Part shown: piece by piece, positions 51,478 to 58,671 of the stretch
Position numbering within the stretch: the first letter of the stretch is position 1
Layout of the letters: each line of letters starts with the position of its first letter
Source of the DNA: JAFGHJ01 sp964525555
GTDB lineage: Bacteria > Hydrothermota > UBA3072
Assembly (NCBI GenBank): GCA_964525555.1
Contig: CAZGHN010000002.1
Location: 248,001-312,000, forward strand
Reading direction: 5' to 3'
DNA: 64,000 nt
Notes under the pieces: generated by a model
Database searches by the model: none
What the model was told of the DNA's origin: nothing
What the model saw: the letters and a program-made list of their open reading frames with translations, nothing else
Made by a program: the position numbers and the translations under genes

Positions 51478-52195
51478 GTTTTATTTGCTCATCAGAATAC
51501 ATATCATCTAATGTCAAATCAACTTTGCGCAATAATTCTTCAAATTTACCTATCGAAATCTTCTTTTCTTCATAAGCCTTCCTTGCAAGCATCACATAAT
51601 CTGAAATAATCTGCAATTTTTCAGTTGGACGATAAAGACTCTGATCTATTTCCATCTCCTTCGCAAATTTAATAATTCCCCTTTCAATTTCTTTTAAATA
51701 TTCGCTGGAAAGCATTCCCATACGCTCTAATTTTATCAGCATAGCCTTATGGCTTATCTTGTATATCGATTCGAATCTAACAATATCGCCTACCTTAGGG
51801 TCGCTTTTTGTATCCCCAAAAAATTTAGTAACGGCTTCATCCGGGACCAAAAAATTAATTGCAAAACAATGGGCGTCTCGCTCTTTTTCTTCTTCAATAT
51901 TAGAAATTTTGCAAATCGACTTTTCGAAACCCTTTTCATAAAAAAGATGATAAAATTCATGTGCTATGGTAAAATTCTGATGCCCCAGAGTCTTTGAGCT
52001 ATTTACAACTACAAACATATCTCTATCTATCTTCATGGAAATCCCGGAGAAACTATCTCTACCATAAGGTTTAAAAATAAGGTTTATTTTTTTTAATCTA
52101 CATACATCAACAACATCAACGGGAGTCATGGAGGAAAGTTTTAAATCTTTTCTGAACTTAACAGCTTTATTTTTTAGCGAACTACGGTCCATCAA
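51449..52195 (-). CDS. ImmA/IrrE-family metallo-endopeptidase
   Basis: This 248-residue protein has zinc-protease motif HEFYH (79-83, in FTIAHEFYHLFYEKG), with the third ligand in the ERDAHCFAINFLVP helix (about Asp107). The C-terminal domain is helical. ImmA, IrrE and CapP proteases cleave XRE-type repressors after DNA damage or other stress and so switch on mobile elements or defence operons. It overlaps the XRE gene by 4 bp (ATGA), the usual arrangement of such pairs. Predicted role: inactivate the XRE repressor and derepress the downstream nuclease/NTPase genes. Confidence 0.93.
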   Translation of the reverse strand: MMDRSSLKNKAVKFRKDLKLSSMTPVDVVDVCRLKKINLIFKPYGRDSFSGISMKIDRDMFVVVNSSKTLGHQNFTIAHEFYHLFYEKGFEKSICKISNIEEEKERDAHCFAINFLVPDEAVTKFFGDTKSDPKVGDIVRFESIYKISHKAMLIKLERMGMLSSEYLKEIERGIIKFAKEMEIDQSLYRPTEKLQIISDYVMLARKAYEEKKISIGKFEELLRKVDLTLDDMYSDEQIKLDMDKYGDV

Positions 52196-52533
52196 AATAT
52201 TTTCCTTAATCTCAACAAATCATTTGAGAATTCATTCAAAAACGCAACAGCCTCTAATGTGCTGCCATCCACATCATCTGTCCTAAAAGAATAAGCGACC
52301 TCTAAATTCTTTATCGTTTCTTCGTTCATCAAATCGTCAACCTGTACTCTGAAAAGGTCTGCGACCTTCTTTAATTTTATTACATCGATAGGTCTTTTAA
52401 GGTTTTCAATATAGTTCACCTGCTCTTTCGAAATACCAAGATAACCCCCAAGCTGTTCTTGTGTCAACCCTTCTCTTTCTCTAAGACTTTTTATATTTCT
52501 TGCGACTATCTCTCCTATATTTTTATCCTTCAT
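52192..52533 (-). CDS. XRE-family transcriptional regulator
   Basis: 113 residues from ATG 52533, chosen because AAGGGGG precedes it and the next upstream ATG (52563) lies inside the promoter. The helix-turn-helix is in IKSLREREGLTQEQLGGYLGISKEQVNYIENLKR, and PIDVIKLKKVADLF completes the five-helix domain; about 40 C-terminal residues may hold the protease-sensitive site. It heads the six-gene operon and overlaps the metalloprotease gene by 4 bp. Likely repressor of its own promoter, where two TAACTTAA sites are visible. Confidence 0.92.
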   Translation of the reverse strand: MKDKNIGEIVARNIKSLREREGLTQEQLGGYLGISKEQVNYIENLKRPIDVIKLKKVADLFRVQVDDLMNEETIKNLEVAYSFRTDDVDGSTLEAVAFLNEFSNDLLRLRKIF

Positions 52534-52551
52534 AAAGCCCCCTTTTTGTAT

Positions 52552-52581
52552 ATAATATAACATTTAAGTTAAAATAGTCAA
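52552..52581 (-). promoter_or_regulatory. Promoter of the candidate defence operon with operator-like repeats
   Basis: TTGACT (52581-52576), 18-bp spacer, TATTAT (52557-52552). The spacer contains TTTAACTTAAA (imperfect palindrome), and a second copy of TAACTTAA lies upstream in the palindrome TTAAG-ATAA-CTTAA at 52631-52644. Confidence 0.6.
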
Positions 52582-52630
52582 GGTTTAGGCCTTGAATTTA
52601 TTAAAAATAGGCAAAAATATAACTAATTAG

Positions 52631-52644
52631 TTAAGATAACTTAA
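52631..52644. promoter_or_regulatory. Candidate XRE operator (upstream copy)
   Basis: TTAAGATAACTTAA, a palindrome of 5-bp arms about 50 bp upstream of the -35 box, sharing TAACTTAA with the promoter spacer. Confidence 0.4.
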
Positions 52645-52877
52645 TTTTATTACGATATTCGGCAGTGCGGGGCATCGGGTCATGAGTCGTGTGTCTTGTG
52701 TCGTGAGTCGAAAAATTAAATAAAAGATATTCATGGTATAAATTTAATGTACCTATCCGATAAGTCAAGCGATATAGAAATCACGTACATTAAATTAGTG
52801 AATTAGTGAAATAGTAAAATAGTGAAATGGTGAAAACAATGGACCGAAGACCGCAGACGGATGACAGCAAAAACCCT
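52645..52877. other. Divergent intergenic region with word repeats
   Basis: Contains GTCATGAGTCGTGTGTCTTG words (about 52680), ATTAGTGAATTAGTGAAATAG (about 52795) and CGAAGACCGCAGACGGATG (about 52843). The last family recurs at about 24900 and about 59829. No gene seen. Confidence 0.55.
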
Positions 52878-52906
52878 TTGACAAAATCACAAAAAATCTT
52901 TATAAT
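52878..52906 (+). promoter_or_regulatory. Promoter of the membrane protein at 52955
   Basis: TTGACA (52878-52883), 17-bp spacer, perfect TATAAT (52901-52906). Confidence 0.72.
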
Positions 52907-52954
52907 ATTAGGAAAAATGGATGTGAAATTGAATTATAATAAATTGAGGAAAGA

Positions 52955-53455
52955 GTGAGTGAATTAGCGCCTCTCTTGCCTTTGTATCTCGGTTTTTGTT
53001 TCATAATTTTCGTAATGTTTCGTAATTATAAAAAAGTTTATATTTACCTGAAAGCTATAAACAACAAAAATCCAAATGTCATTCGTGAGAGGAAATGGGG
53101 AGAAAAATACGCGGATTGGATGAGTGATGCAACTGATAGTATGTTGCAGGCGGCTGTTTTTTTATGGTTCAGTATAATAATATTGTTGATAATAAGTGTA
53201 AATAATCCATCTGCAAAAAGTACTTTCTTCAAAGCTGCGAGTTCTCTTTATTTCGCTTTTGTCTTCCTATCTTCAAATCTTTTCGGCTGTTGGGCAGTCA
53301 GAAGACATCTCGATTCCAACCCCGTTCAGGAAGCATCTTTTGAGCAGTCAGAAGTTAATGACGAGATATTAAAATCGATATATTTCAAATGGACAGTTAG
53401 TGTACTAGCGCTTTTTTCTTTCATTTGGGTTTATATCAGTTTTTTTAAAAAATGA
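52955..53455 (+). CDS. Four-helix membrane protein of unknown function
   Basis: Not recognised. 166 residues from GTG 52955, supported by GAGGAAAG upstream. Hydrophobic helices at about 6-24, 68-85, 92-112 and 145-163; a basic, helical cytoplasmic loop (RNYKKVYIYLKAINNKN) follows the first. Divergent from the XRE-led operon and under its own strong promoter. The next gene is another small membrane protein on the same strand. Confidence 0.65.
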   Translation: MSELAPLLPLYLGFCFIIFVMFRNYKKVYIYLKAINNKNPNVIRERKWGEKYADWMSDATDSMLQAAVFLWFSIIILLIISVNNPSAKSTFFKAASSLYFAFVFLSSNLFGCWAVRRHLDSNPVQEASFEQSEVNDEILKSIYFKWTVSVLALFSFIWVYISFFKK

Positions 53456-53469
53456 ATACCCAGGTTTTT

Positions 53470-53499
53470 TTGAATATTTTCCTGATAAAATCGTATATT
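53470..53499 (+). promoter_or_regulatory. Putative promoter before 53532
   Basis: TTGAAT (53470-53475), 18-bp spacer, TATATT (53494-53499); AGGAGG follows before ATG 53532. Confidence 0.45.
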
Positions 53500-53531
53500 T
53501 AATAAAACTTAATTAAAAAAGAGGAGGTAAA

Positions 53532-53975
53532 ATGGCTAAGGGTAATGTGATGGCACAGGTTTATGGTTATATAGTTTGTTTGGTTACGGTCCTTGTATTT
53601 CTTTTTAGTTTGCCAGGTTTGGTTAAAGCAATTATAAATATTTCTGACATAGACTATGCTAGAGGAGCTCCGCGTGTTTTAACTGAGACGTATGAGAAGT
53701 GGAAATTTGATTTTATTAACGATCGTTATGAAGATGATTATGATAAGTATCTTTGTCGGATTAGCGATAAAGAGAAGCCCGAGGAGATTGTTGGGATTCC
53801 TGCAGAAGCCGAATTAATGAAGATTTTCGAATCCGAAAAAACAAATTCAAGAAGATATTTTAAAGTTAGATTAATACAGGATTTGATTGAAAATATCTTA
53901 CTTGTATTTGTTTCCCTTGCTCTTTTCCTTTTCCATTGGAAATGGCTGAGAAAAACCGTACCACAAAAAGGATAA
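53532..53975 (+). CDS. Two-helix membrane protein of unknown function
   Basis: Not recognised. This 147-residue protein has membrane helices near the N-terminus (YGYIVCLVTVLVFLFSLPG) and C-terminus (LIENILLVFVSLALFLF). Between them is a charged, Tyr/Asp-rich external domain of about 75 residues. A strong AGGAGG precedes the ATG. The layout, two helices bracketing a soluble domain, is like other small proteins in this part of the window. Confidence 0.65.
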   Translation: MAKGNVMAQVYGYIVCLVTVLVFLFSLPGLVKAIINISDIDYARGAPRVLTETYEKWKFDFINDRYEDDYDKYLCRISDKEKPEEIVGIPAEAELMKIFESEKTNSRRYFKVRLIQDLIENILLVFVSLALFLFHWKWLRKTVPQKG

Positions 53976-54180
53976 TATAGATTCTTCGAATCAAGAATCA
54001 GGGATTAGTCAATCAGTAAATTCGTAAATTAGTAAAAGAAAAAATAAAAAATCTTGCGGTAATCTGTGAAATCTGTGGCAATATTAGGGGTTAGGATTTG
54101 GGATTTAGGATTTAGCCAAAATAATAACTACAATTACTACATGTTCTACATGTGAATATTGGGGTGTGGTGGGGTGATGG
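53976..54180. repeat. Convergent spacer with word repeats
   Basis: Includes GGTTAGGATTTGGGATTTAG words (about 54090-54115) and TCAATCAGTAAATTCGTAAA (about 54006). Confidence 0.5.
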
Positions 54181-54639
54181 TCATTTGTTTTTATAGAAAC
54201 AGGCGAGGCAGTTTATATATGATTTTTTCTTTTCTTCGTTTATTTTTTCCTCTTTAAATTCGCTATTTATTCTCGTGTAAATTCCGCCTGCGTCTTTTTT
54301 CGATATGTCGAATAAATCTTTAGGCTCTAAACCTAACCATGAAGCAAAATCTTTTAATTCTTCCGCGGAGACTTCCGGAGGATTATGCTTTTCTCTCATG
54401 TATCCCTTGAAACTGCGCCATGATTTAAAAATCCCTGAGGTTTTGAACCAGCGGGCTCGGAGATAATATACAGCCCCAAAAGCCGCAAGAGAAAAGAGCC
54501 AGAGCCCAACCGGGCCTAAACGTTCTTTCCAGGTAAGAGTCTGGCATATTGTCGGTATAAAGAGAGAAATTACATATGGCGCAATAAAAATCGCAGGTAG
54601 AGCTAAAATTACTAAAAGAATATTAAATATTATTCTCAT
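54181..54639 (-). CDS. Membrane protein of unknown function, short paralogue
   Basis: This 152-residue protein is homologous over its full length to the first half of the 306-residue protein at 44252-45172: same start MRIIFNILLV, two membrane helices, then YLRARWFKTSGIFKSWRSF and a helical domain ending CLACFYKNK. The soluble C-terminal domain of the long copy is absent, ending at a natural stop. It is 20 bp after the FtsH-like gene and likely co-transcribed. Role unknown. Confidence 0.7.
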   Translation of the reverse strand: MRIIFNILLVILALPAIFIAPYVISLFIPTICQTLTWKERLGPVGLWLFSLAAFGAVYYLRARWFKTSGIFKSWRSFKGYMREKHNPPEVSAEELKDFASWLGLEPKDLFDISKKDAGGIYTRINSEFKEEKINEEKKKSYINCLACFYKNK

Positions 54640-54659
54640 TGTTTACTCATCAAAAAATT

Positions 54660-55073
54660 CTAATCTTTCCCTTCTATAATTTCCCGCATTTGTTTATTCA
54701 AACTCACATTTTTCCAGATTAGAAATCCGATTAAGATTAAATTAACAAAAGGAATTATAAAAGGTATTATGGCGAACCACATAATAGGGGGTTCATATTT
54801 TTCTTCGTTCAAGGGAACAATAGTAACATTATTTGATTTTAACAAATTCCTCAGCAAAATATCATTAGAAACACTATAATCAGTGCAAAATGGTTTCTCC
54901 TCGTCATCAATATTATAATAACCATATAAATCTGTATACTTTCCGATCTCTACTTTTTTAATCTTGCCTTCTCTAACCTGTGATACAAACTCAGCATATG
55001 GAAGGAATCTTATTTCTTCAGAAAAACTAGATATAAGCATAGAAACTAAAATAACAGAAGTACAATACAACAT
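54660..55073 (-). CDS. Orphan FtsH-periplasmic-domain protein (no AAA or protease domain)
   Basis: This 137-residue protein has an N-terminal membrane helix, then an FtsH_ext-like domain: FLPYAEFVSQVREGKIKKVE, then FCTDYSVSNDILLRNLLKSNNV. A second helix (about 97-120) and a 17-residue cytoplasmic tail follow. That equals the N-terminal quarter of FtsH without the ATPase and zinc-protease modules. It could join FtsH hexamers and modulate them, or be a relic. AAGGAGG precedes the ATG. It is in a likely operon with the lipoprotein upstream and 54181-54639 downstream. Confidence 0.7.
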   Translation of the reverse strand: MLYCTSVILVSMLISSFSEEIRFLPYAEFVSQVREGKIKKVEIGKYTDLYGYYNIDDEEKPFCTDYSVSNDILLRNLLKSNNVTIVPLNEEKYEPPIMWFAIIPFIIPFVNLILIGFLIWKNVSLNKQMREIIEGKD

Positions 55074-55098
55074 TTTTCCTCCTTAAAAAAAATTTAAT

Positions 55099-55131
55099 CA
55101 TTCATCAAAAAATTCTAAACCACCTCTTTTA
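55099..55131 (-). repeat. Copy of the 3' end of the 59998-60648 gene
   Basis: This stretch directly after the lipoprotein stop matches the terminal codons of the gene at 59998-60648 (GGL-K/E-FFDE plus stop) with one difference in about 31 bases. A shorter relic (LEFFDE) is at about 54645-54663. Confidence 0.7.
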
Positions 55132-55590
55132 TTTCATTTCAGGAGGGGGGCCTCCAGGAAAATTAACAAAGCTTATATGTACAACTTTAATTTCATCGTA
55201 TATCTTTGTAATTGTTACCTTTGCATAAGTTTCTGGTCTGTCGATATCTGCCTTATAGTATAAATCCGCGACCTTTAATACACCTCCTATTGTATAGGTT
55301 TTACCGTAAAAAATCATTTTAAATTCAGCACTTTTTAATTCTCCGTACACATTCTTTAAATCTTGTTCGAAAATACTTTCGAATTTTTCCACATCCGCTA
55401 TATTTTTGAACCCATCCATATAATCTTCATAGGCTAAATCATATTCTTTATTAATAATTTTTTGTAAATGTGCATCGACAAATTTAATAGCTTCTTTCTC
55501 GGGAACAATCTTTTCTACTTCGTCTTTATTGGTCTTTTTGCAACCTGAAATAATTAACATGCATATTATAGCTAAAAATATTGTTTTCAT
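55129..55590 (-). CDS. Lipoprotein of unknown function
   Basis: About 153 residues from ATG 55590. The signal is lipoprotein-type (MKTIFLAIICMLIISGCKK) with lipobox ISGC, so it should be lipidated on that Cys. The mature part has a DUF4878/NTF2-like feel: KFVDAHLQKIINKEYDLAYEDY at the start, then strands. That fold call is tentative. A TTG at 55608 in frame would add six residues and is less likely. First gene of a three-gene unit with the FtsH-like gene; promoter of the C-tract family. Confidence 0.7.
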   Translation of the reverse strand: MKTIFLAIICMLIISGCKKTNKDEVEKIVPEKEAIKFVDAHLQKIINKEYDLAYEDYMDGFKNIADVEKFESIFEQDLKNVYGELKSAEFKMIFYGKTYTIGGVLKVADLYYKADIDRPETYAKVTITKIYDEIKVVHISFVNFPGGPPPEMK

Positions 55591-55610
55591 ATTTACCCGT
55601 CTTATCAAAA

Positions 55611-55639
55611 AGTTTACGGATTTTTTACTGTTAAGTCAA
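55611..55639 (-). promoter_or_regulatory. Promoter of the lipoprotein operon (C-tract family)
   Basis: GGTGCTTCGCTCACC, CCC, TTGACT (55639-55634), 17-bp spacer, TAAACT (55616-55611). AAAAAATCCGTAAACTTTTT is shared exactly with the promoter at 60670. Confidence 0.65.
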
Positions 55640-55685
55640 GGGGGTGAGCGAAGCACCGCATCATCAGTAGTGAGTCATACTTCTT

Positions 55686-57437
55686 CTACTTAAATTGTAA
55701 GATACCGAAAAGTTTCGGGTCATGAACAAGAGGGATTGACCAGTAACCCGCGTCTCCAAGTCCTCCTTGACGGGGCTGCAGGCGGCGGAAATTGAATCCC
55801 CATTGTTTGTCAGAATAAGGAGCAAGCCCTTCCTTGGGGATTTTGATTTCGAGTATCCATGCGTTTTTTTCTCGACCGGCTGCGACTTCCCATGGGCCAT
55901 TCCATTTGATATCTTTTTTGCTTTCACCATCTATTAAACTACACTTCCGGTCGAATACTGCGCCATTGCTATTAATAATAGCCTGGTAATAAGTCTTTTT
56001 ATCAAAATTGGTGTCAAAGAAAAGCCAGAGATTATCGTCAAAAGGACTCTTAGAATCCCGCTTGGTTTCTTCGGCTTTAAGCTTTGAAAAATCACTTTCA
56101 AAACAACGTGCAGCCATGTAAAGATTTTCTTTATCACCGCAGAAGTAAACTTCTGTCTTTTCAACTGGCGGATTCAGTTCGCCATCGTATGTTCCCAGAC
56201 CCGTAATCGGTTCGATGTTCTTCCAGGCAATATCATTAAGTTTCCCGTCAAGAACCGGCTCTTTTTTGCATTTTTTTACTTCTTTAAGACGCTTTAAGGG
56301 AATATAGTTGCGTAGAGTGCACACCTTTGCATATTCTAATCCTAATGGATAGCATAGACTATATTCCGGTACAGGAAAGATATCCGAACCATTATTAATA
56401 GTAAATTTGATTTTGAATTCCTTTTTTTCTCCTGAGCTAATAGCTAATGGTAGTTCTTCGGGAGTTATCGAGTAACGGGTAGAGTCATATTCCCATTTCA
56501 GGCTTTGAACAAGAGAAACATTACCAATATTTGAAATTTTAACTTTTAAACTTTTAATATTCTTTTGAGGCATGTCTTCTATTATACAAGTATCGATCTG
56601 TACGACCTCAGAATCTGCCCTTTCGATTATAGCGATATCATTTTCGGTAACAACGTTACGCGGGAACACATTTCCTTTTCTTATAACTGCTACTTCATTT
56701 TCTTTTCCATTTATTGAAACCATAAGATAATGATAAAAATGCCCGCGTGCAAAATCACTGGTACTCATCCCGCCTCCGGAGCTACCTACATTAATATATT
56801 CAATACCCTTTCTTTCTAAATATAAGTACTCATGATGATGTCCGGTAAATACAATATCAACTTTGTATTTTTCGAAAATCTCCATTAGTGTATCTTTAGT
56901 GTTCTTTTCCAAAGCATATAAATAGGTTGGAACGTGATAAAACACAAAAATATTTTCAATATATTTGTGTTCTTCAAGATCATCTTCTAGCCATTTCATC
57001 TGCTCTTCACTCATTTTCACTGAGGGATCCGGGTAAACCATAGAATTATCCAGAACAATAAAGTGGCTGTTTTTGTAATTAAAGGAATAATATCTTTTAG
57101 AGCCGGTTCTTCTCTGGTAAATTTTACTGTCATTTTCATTGCGAATGTCATGATTCCCTACCACATAATAAAATTTACATGGAAGTTCTTTTATAATATT
57201 TATCACAGTGTCCCACTCGGCATGTATTATAATTGTATCTTCAGTATTCCCTTCTATAAAATCTCCTACACATATAGTAAAATCGGGTTTAAGAAGTTTA
57301 ATTTCATTGATAACTTCTCCAAAGATACCTTCTACATGATTACTTGTTCTATCGCCAACCACTATGAATTTGAAACTATCTTCAGCATTAGCATAAATAA
57401 ATGAAGAGAGAATTAATAGCAGATAATATTTCTTCAT
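55686..57437 (-). CDS. Secreted metallophosphoesterase with C-terminal CBM9-like domain
   Basis: This 583-residue protein has a signal peptide (MKKYYLLLILSSFIYANA). The calcineurin-type phosphoesterase domain (about 20-260) carries VVGDR, CVGDFIEG, VVGNHDI, FYHVPTY and FTGHHHEYL, the expected dimetal ligands. A middle beta-sandwich (about 270-385) precedes a CBM9-like domain (about 395-583, PVLDGKLNDIAWKN to WGFNFRRLQP). It likely removes phosphate from extracellular or surface substrates while attached to glycan. Strong AAGGAGG site; monocistronic. Confidence 0.88.
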   Translation of the reverse strand: MKKYYLLLILSSFIYANAEDSFKFIVVGDRTSNHVEGIFGEVINEIKLLKPDFTICVGDFIEGNTEDTIIIHAEWDTVINIIKELPCKFYYVVGNHDIRNENDSKIYQRRTGSKRYYSFNYKNSHFIVLDNSMVYPDPSVKMSEEQMKWLEDDLEEHKYIENIFVFYHVPTYLYALEKNTKDTLMEIFEKYKVDIVFTGHHHEYLYLERKGIEYINVGSSGGGMSTSDFARGHFYHYLMVSINGKENEVAVIRKGNVFPRNVVTENDIAIIERADSEVVQIDTCIIEDMPQKNIKSLKVKISNIGNVSLVQSLKWEYDSTRYSITPEELPLAISSGEKKEFKIKFTINNGSDIFPVPEYSLCYPLGLEYAKVCTLRNYIPLKRLKEVKKCKKEPVLDGKLNDIAWKNIEPITGLGTYDGELNPPVEKTEVYFCGDKENLYMAARCFESDFSKLKAEETKRDSKSPFDDNLWLFFDTNFDKKTYYQAIINSNGAVFDRKCSLIDGESKKDIKWNGPWEVAAGREKNAWILEIKIPKEGLAPYSDKQWGFNFRRLQPRQGGLGDAGYWSIPLVHDPKLFGILQFK

Positions 57438-57454
57438 TATACCTCCTTAGGTAA

Positions 57455-57484
57455 AGTATAACTGGAAACAGGGTGGGATGTCAA
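57455..57484 (-). promoter_or_regulatory. Promoter of the metallophosphoesterase gene
   Basis: GATGCGAAGCATC hairpin (57501-57489), CCCC, TTGACA (57484-57479), 18-bp spacer, TATACT (57460-57455). Confidence 0.65.
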
Positions 57485-57670
57485 GGGGCGAAGATGCTTC
57501 GCATCAGTTGATTTGCTGAATTGAAGAATGGTTGAACGGTTAATATAGAGAGTAGGGAGGCGAGAGCAGTAAGCAGATAAAAACAACAAACAAAAAATCC
57601 TTTTTGATCTGCGTTCATCTGCGCCCGATTATAAAATTTAGGCGAAAAAATCAAATTTATAAAAAATAGC
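57485..57670. repeat. Intergenic word-repeat block
   Basis: TTCGCATCAGTTGATT occurs at about 57495 and again at about 57967. Between are AGAGAGTAGGGAGGCGAGAG words like those at about 5385 and about 41850. Confidence 0.5.
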
Positions 57671-57698
57671 TTGACTAATGAGGTAAATATCTTATATT
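57671..57698 (+). promoter_or_regulatory. Promoter of the 22-residue basic peptide gene
   Basis: TTGACT (57671-57676), 16-bp spacer, TATATT (57693-57698); about 90-nt leader. Confidence 0.6.
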
Positions 57699-57796
57699 TT
57701 ATAAGCTTGGATTTTATGTGAGGGATTTTCTTCAGAGGGGTTATCATTTTTTTTATTATATTGGTAATATATATATTCTCTAAAAAGGAGGGTAAT

Positions 57797-57865
57797 ATGG
57801 CAGTAAAGAAAAAAGCTGCGTCTAAGAAAGCAAAAAAGGCTAAACCAAAAAAGAAGAGAAAGTAA
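57797..57865 (+). CDS. 22-residue lysine-rich peptide
   Basis: ATG 57797 to TAA 57865 codes MAVKKKAASKKAKKAK followed by PKKKRK. More than half the residues are Lys or Arg. A near-ideal AAAAGGAGGG site 5 nt upstream and a good promoter argue that it is expressed. It resembles the tail of histone H1/HC1-like proteins and would bind DNA or RNA non-specifically. No larger ORF in the region makes sense. Confidence 0.6.
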   Translation: MAVKKKAASKKAKKAKPKKKRK

Positions 57866-58130
57866 GGTTTTTTAATTTCTAGTTTTTTAGTGTTTAAAAA
57901 AATTCTCAATTGAATTCGATGTTCTTTTGTGCGAGCTAACTTTTGAACCAGTCGAATGGTTCTATAGACCCTTCGCATCAGTTGATTGGTTGAATGGCAT
58001 ATTTAGGATTTGGGATTTGGGGGGTTGGGATTGAATAATTCTGAATTCTGAATTTTGAGTTTTTAATTCAACAATAAACATTCAACATTCATAATTATCT
58101 TGGTGTCTTTGTGGCTCAAGAATTCTTATA
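57866..58130. repeat. Intergenic region with composite repeat, copy 3 (reverse)
   Basis: 58028-58097 is the inverse of the 70-bp core (68 of 70 bases match 33095-33164). It is flanked by TTTAGGATTTGGGATTTGG and, on the far side, TTGGTGTCTTTGTGGCTC, so the whole composite is inverted. Confidence 0.9.
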
Positions 58131-58159
58131 TTGACAGAGGATTAGATTATCCTTATCAT
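58131..58159 (+). promoter_or_regulatory. Promoter of the small membrane-protein operon
   Basis: TTGACA (58131-58136), 17-bp spacer, TATCAT (58154-58159). Confidence 0.65.
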
Positions 58160-58177
58160 TATCAATAGAGGAGAACA

Positions 58178-58639
58178 ATGATCAAATATAATAAAACTAT
58201 AGAATTCAATGGAGACACATCTTCTGCAATGACAACGGCAAAAAATTTTTTCATATCAAATGGATTTAAGCTGGAGCTCCGAGGAGATGACACTCTTTTG
58301 CTGAAAGGCCCGGGAATGATTAGTAATAGACAAAATGCGATAAGAGGTGTGTCTAAGGGGCAGTTGCAAATCACAAGTTCGTCGATTGTATTTACAGGGG
58401 ATTTAGGTGGGGTTGAATTCATGAAAAAGTTTGTATGTTTCTTTCCTCCGTTATTAATACTGGGGCTAACAGCTACGCTATCCATTGTTTTTTATCTGAC
58501 AAATCAGTTCTCTGTGGAATTTCTTGCCTTTGCATTGTTAATCATACCCTGGCTTATTATCGGCCCCTTAGTTGGTAGGAGCATACAACGTAGAACAGAA
58601 AATGCCATAGATACTCTGCTTGAAAATCTCACAATGTGA
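58178..58639 (+). CDS. Membrane protein of unknown function with N-terminal soluble domain
   Basis: Not recognised. This 153-residue protein begins with a soluble alpha/beta domain of about 85 residues (IEFNGDTSSAMTTAKNFFI, then beta strands). Two membrane helices (about 88-108 and 115-135) and a short basic tail follow. First of four closely spaced small membrane-protein genes. Promoter 20 nt upstream and a GAGGAG ribosome site. Confidence 0.65.
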   Translation: MIKYNKTIEFNGDTSSAMTTAKNFFISNGFKLELRGDDTLLLKGPGMISNRQNAIRGVSKGQLQITSSSIVFTGDLGGVEFMKKFVCFFPPLLILGLTATLSIVFYLTNQFSVEFLAFALLIIPWLIIGPLVGRSIQRRTENAIDTLLENLTM

Positions 58640-58671
58640 AATGAATGGTTGGACAATAAAGGAGTACAGGT

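Noticed and set aside
52534..52563. Upstream ATG 52563 for the XRE regulator
   Set aside because: It lies within the promoter, upstream of the expected transcript start; AAGGGGG supports ATG 52533.
57481..57978. 165-codon open frame on the minus strand
   Set aside because: It is antisense to the lysine-rich peptide gene with its promoter and ribosome site, and its sequence is the complement of word repeats and poly-Lys codons.
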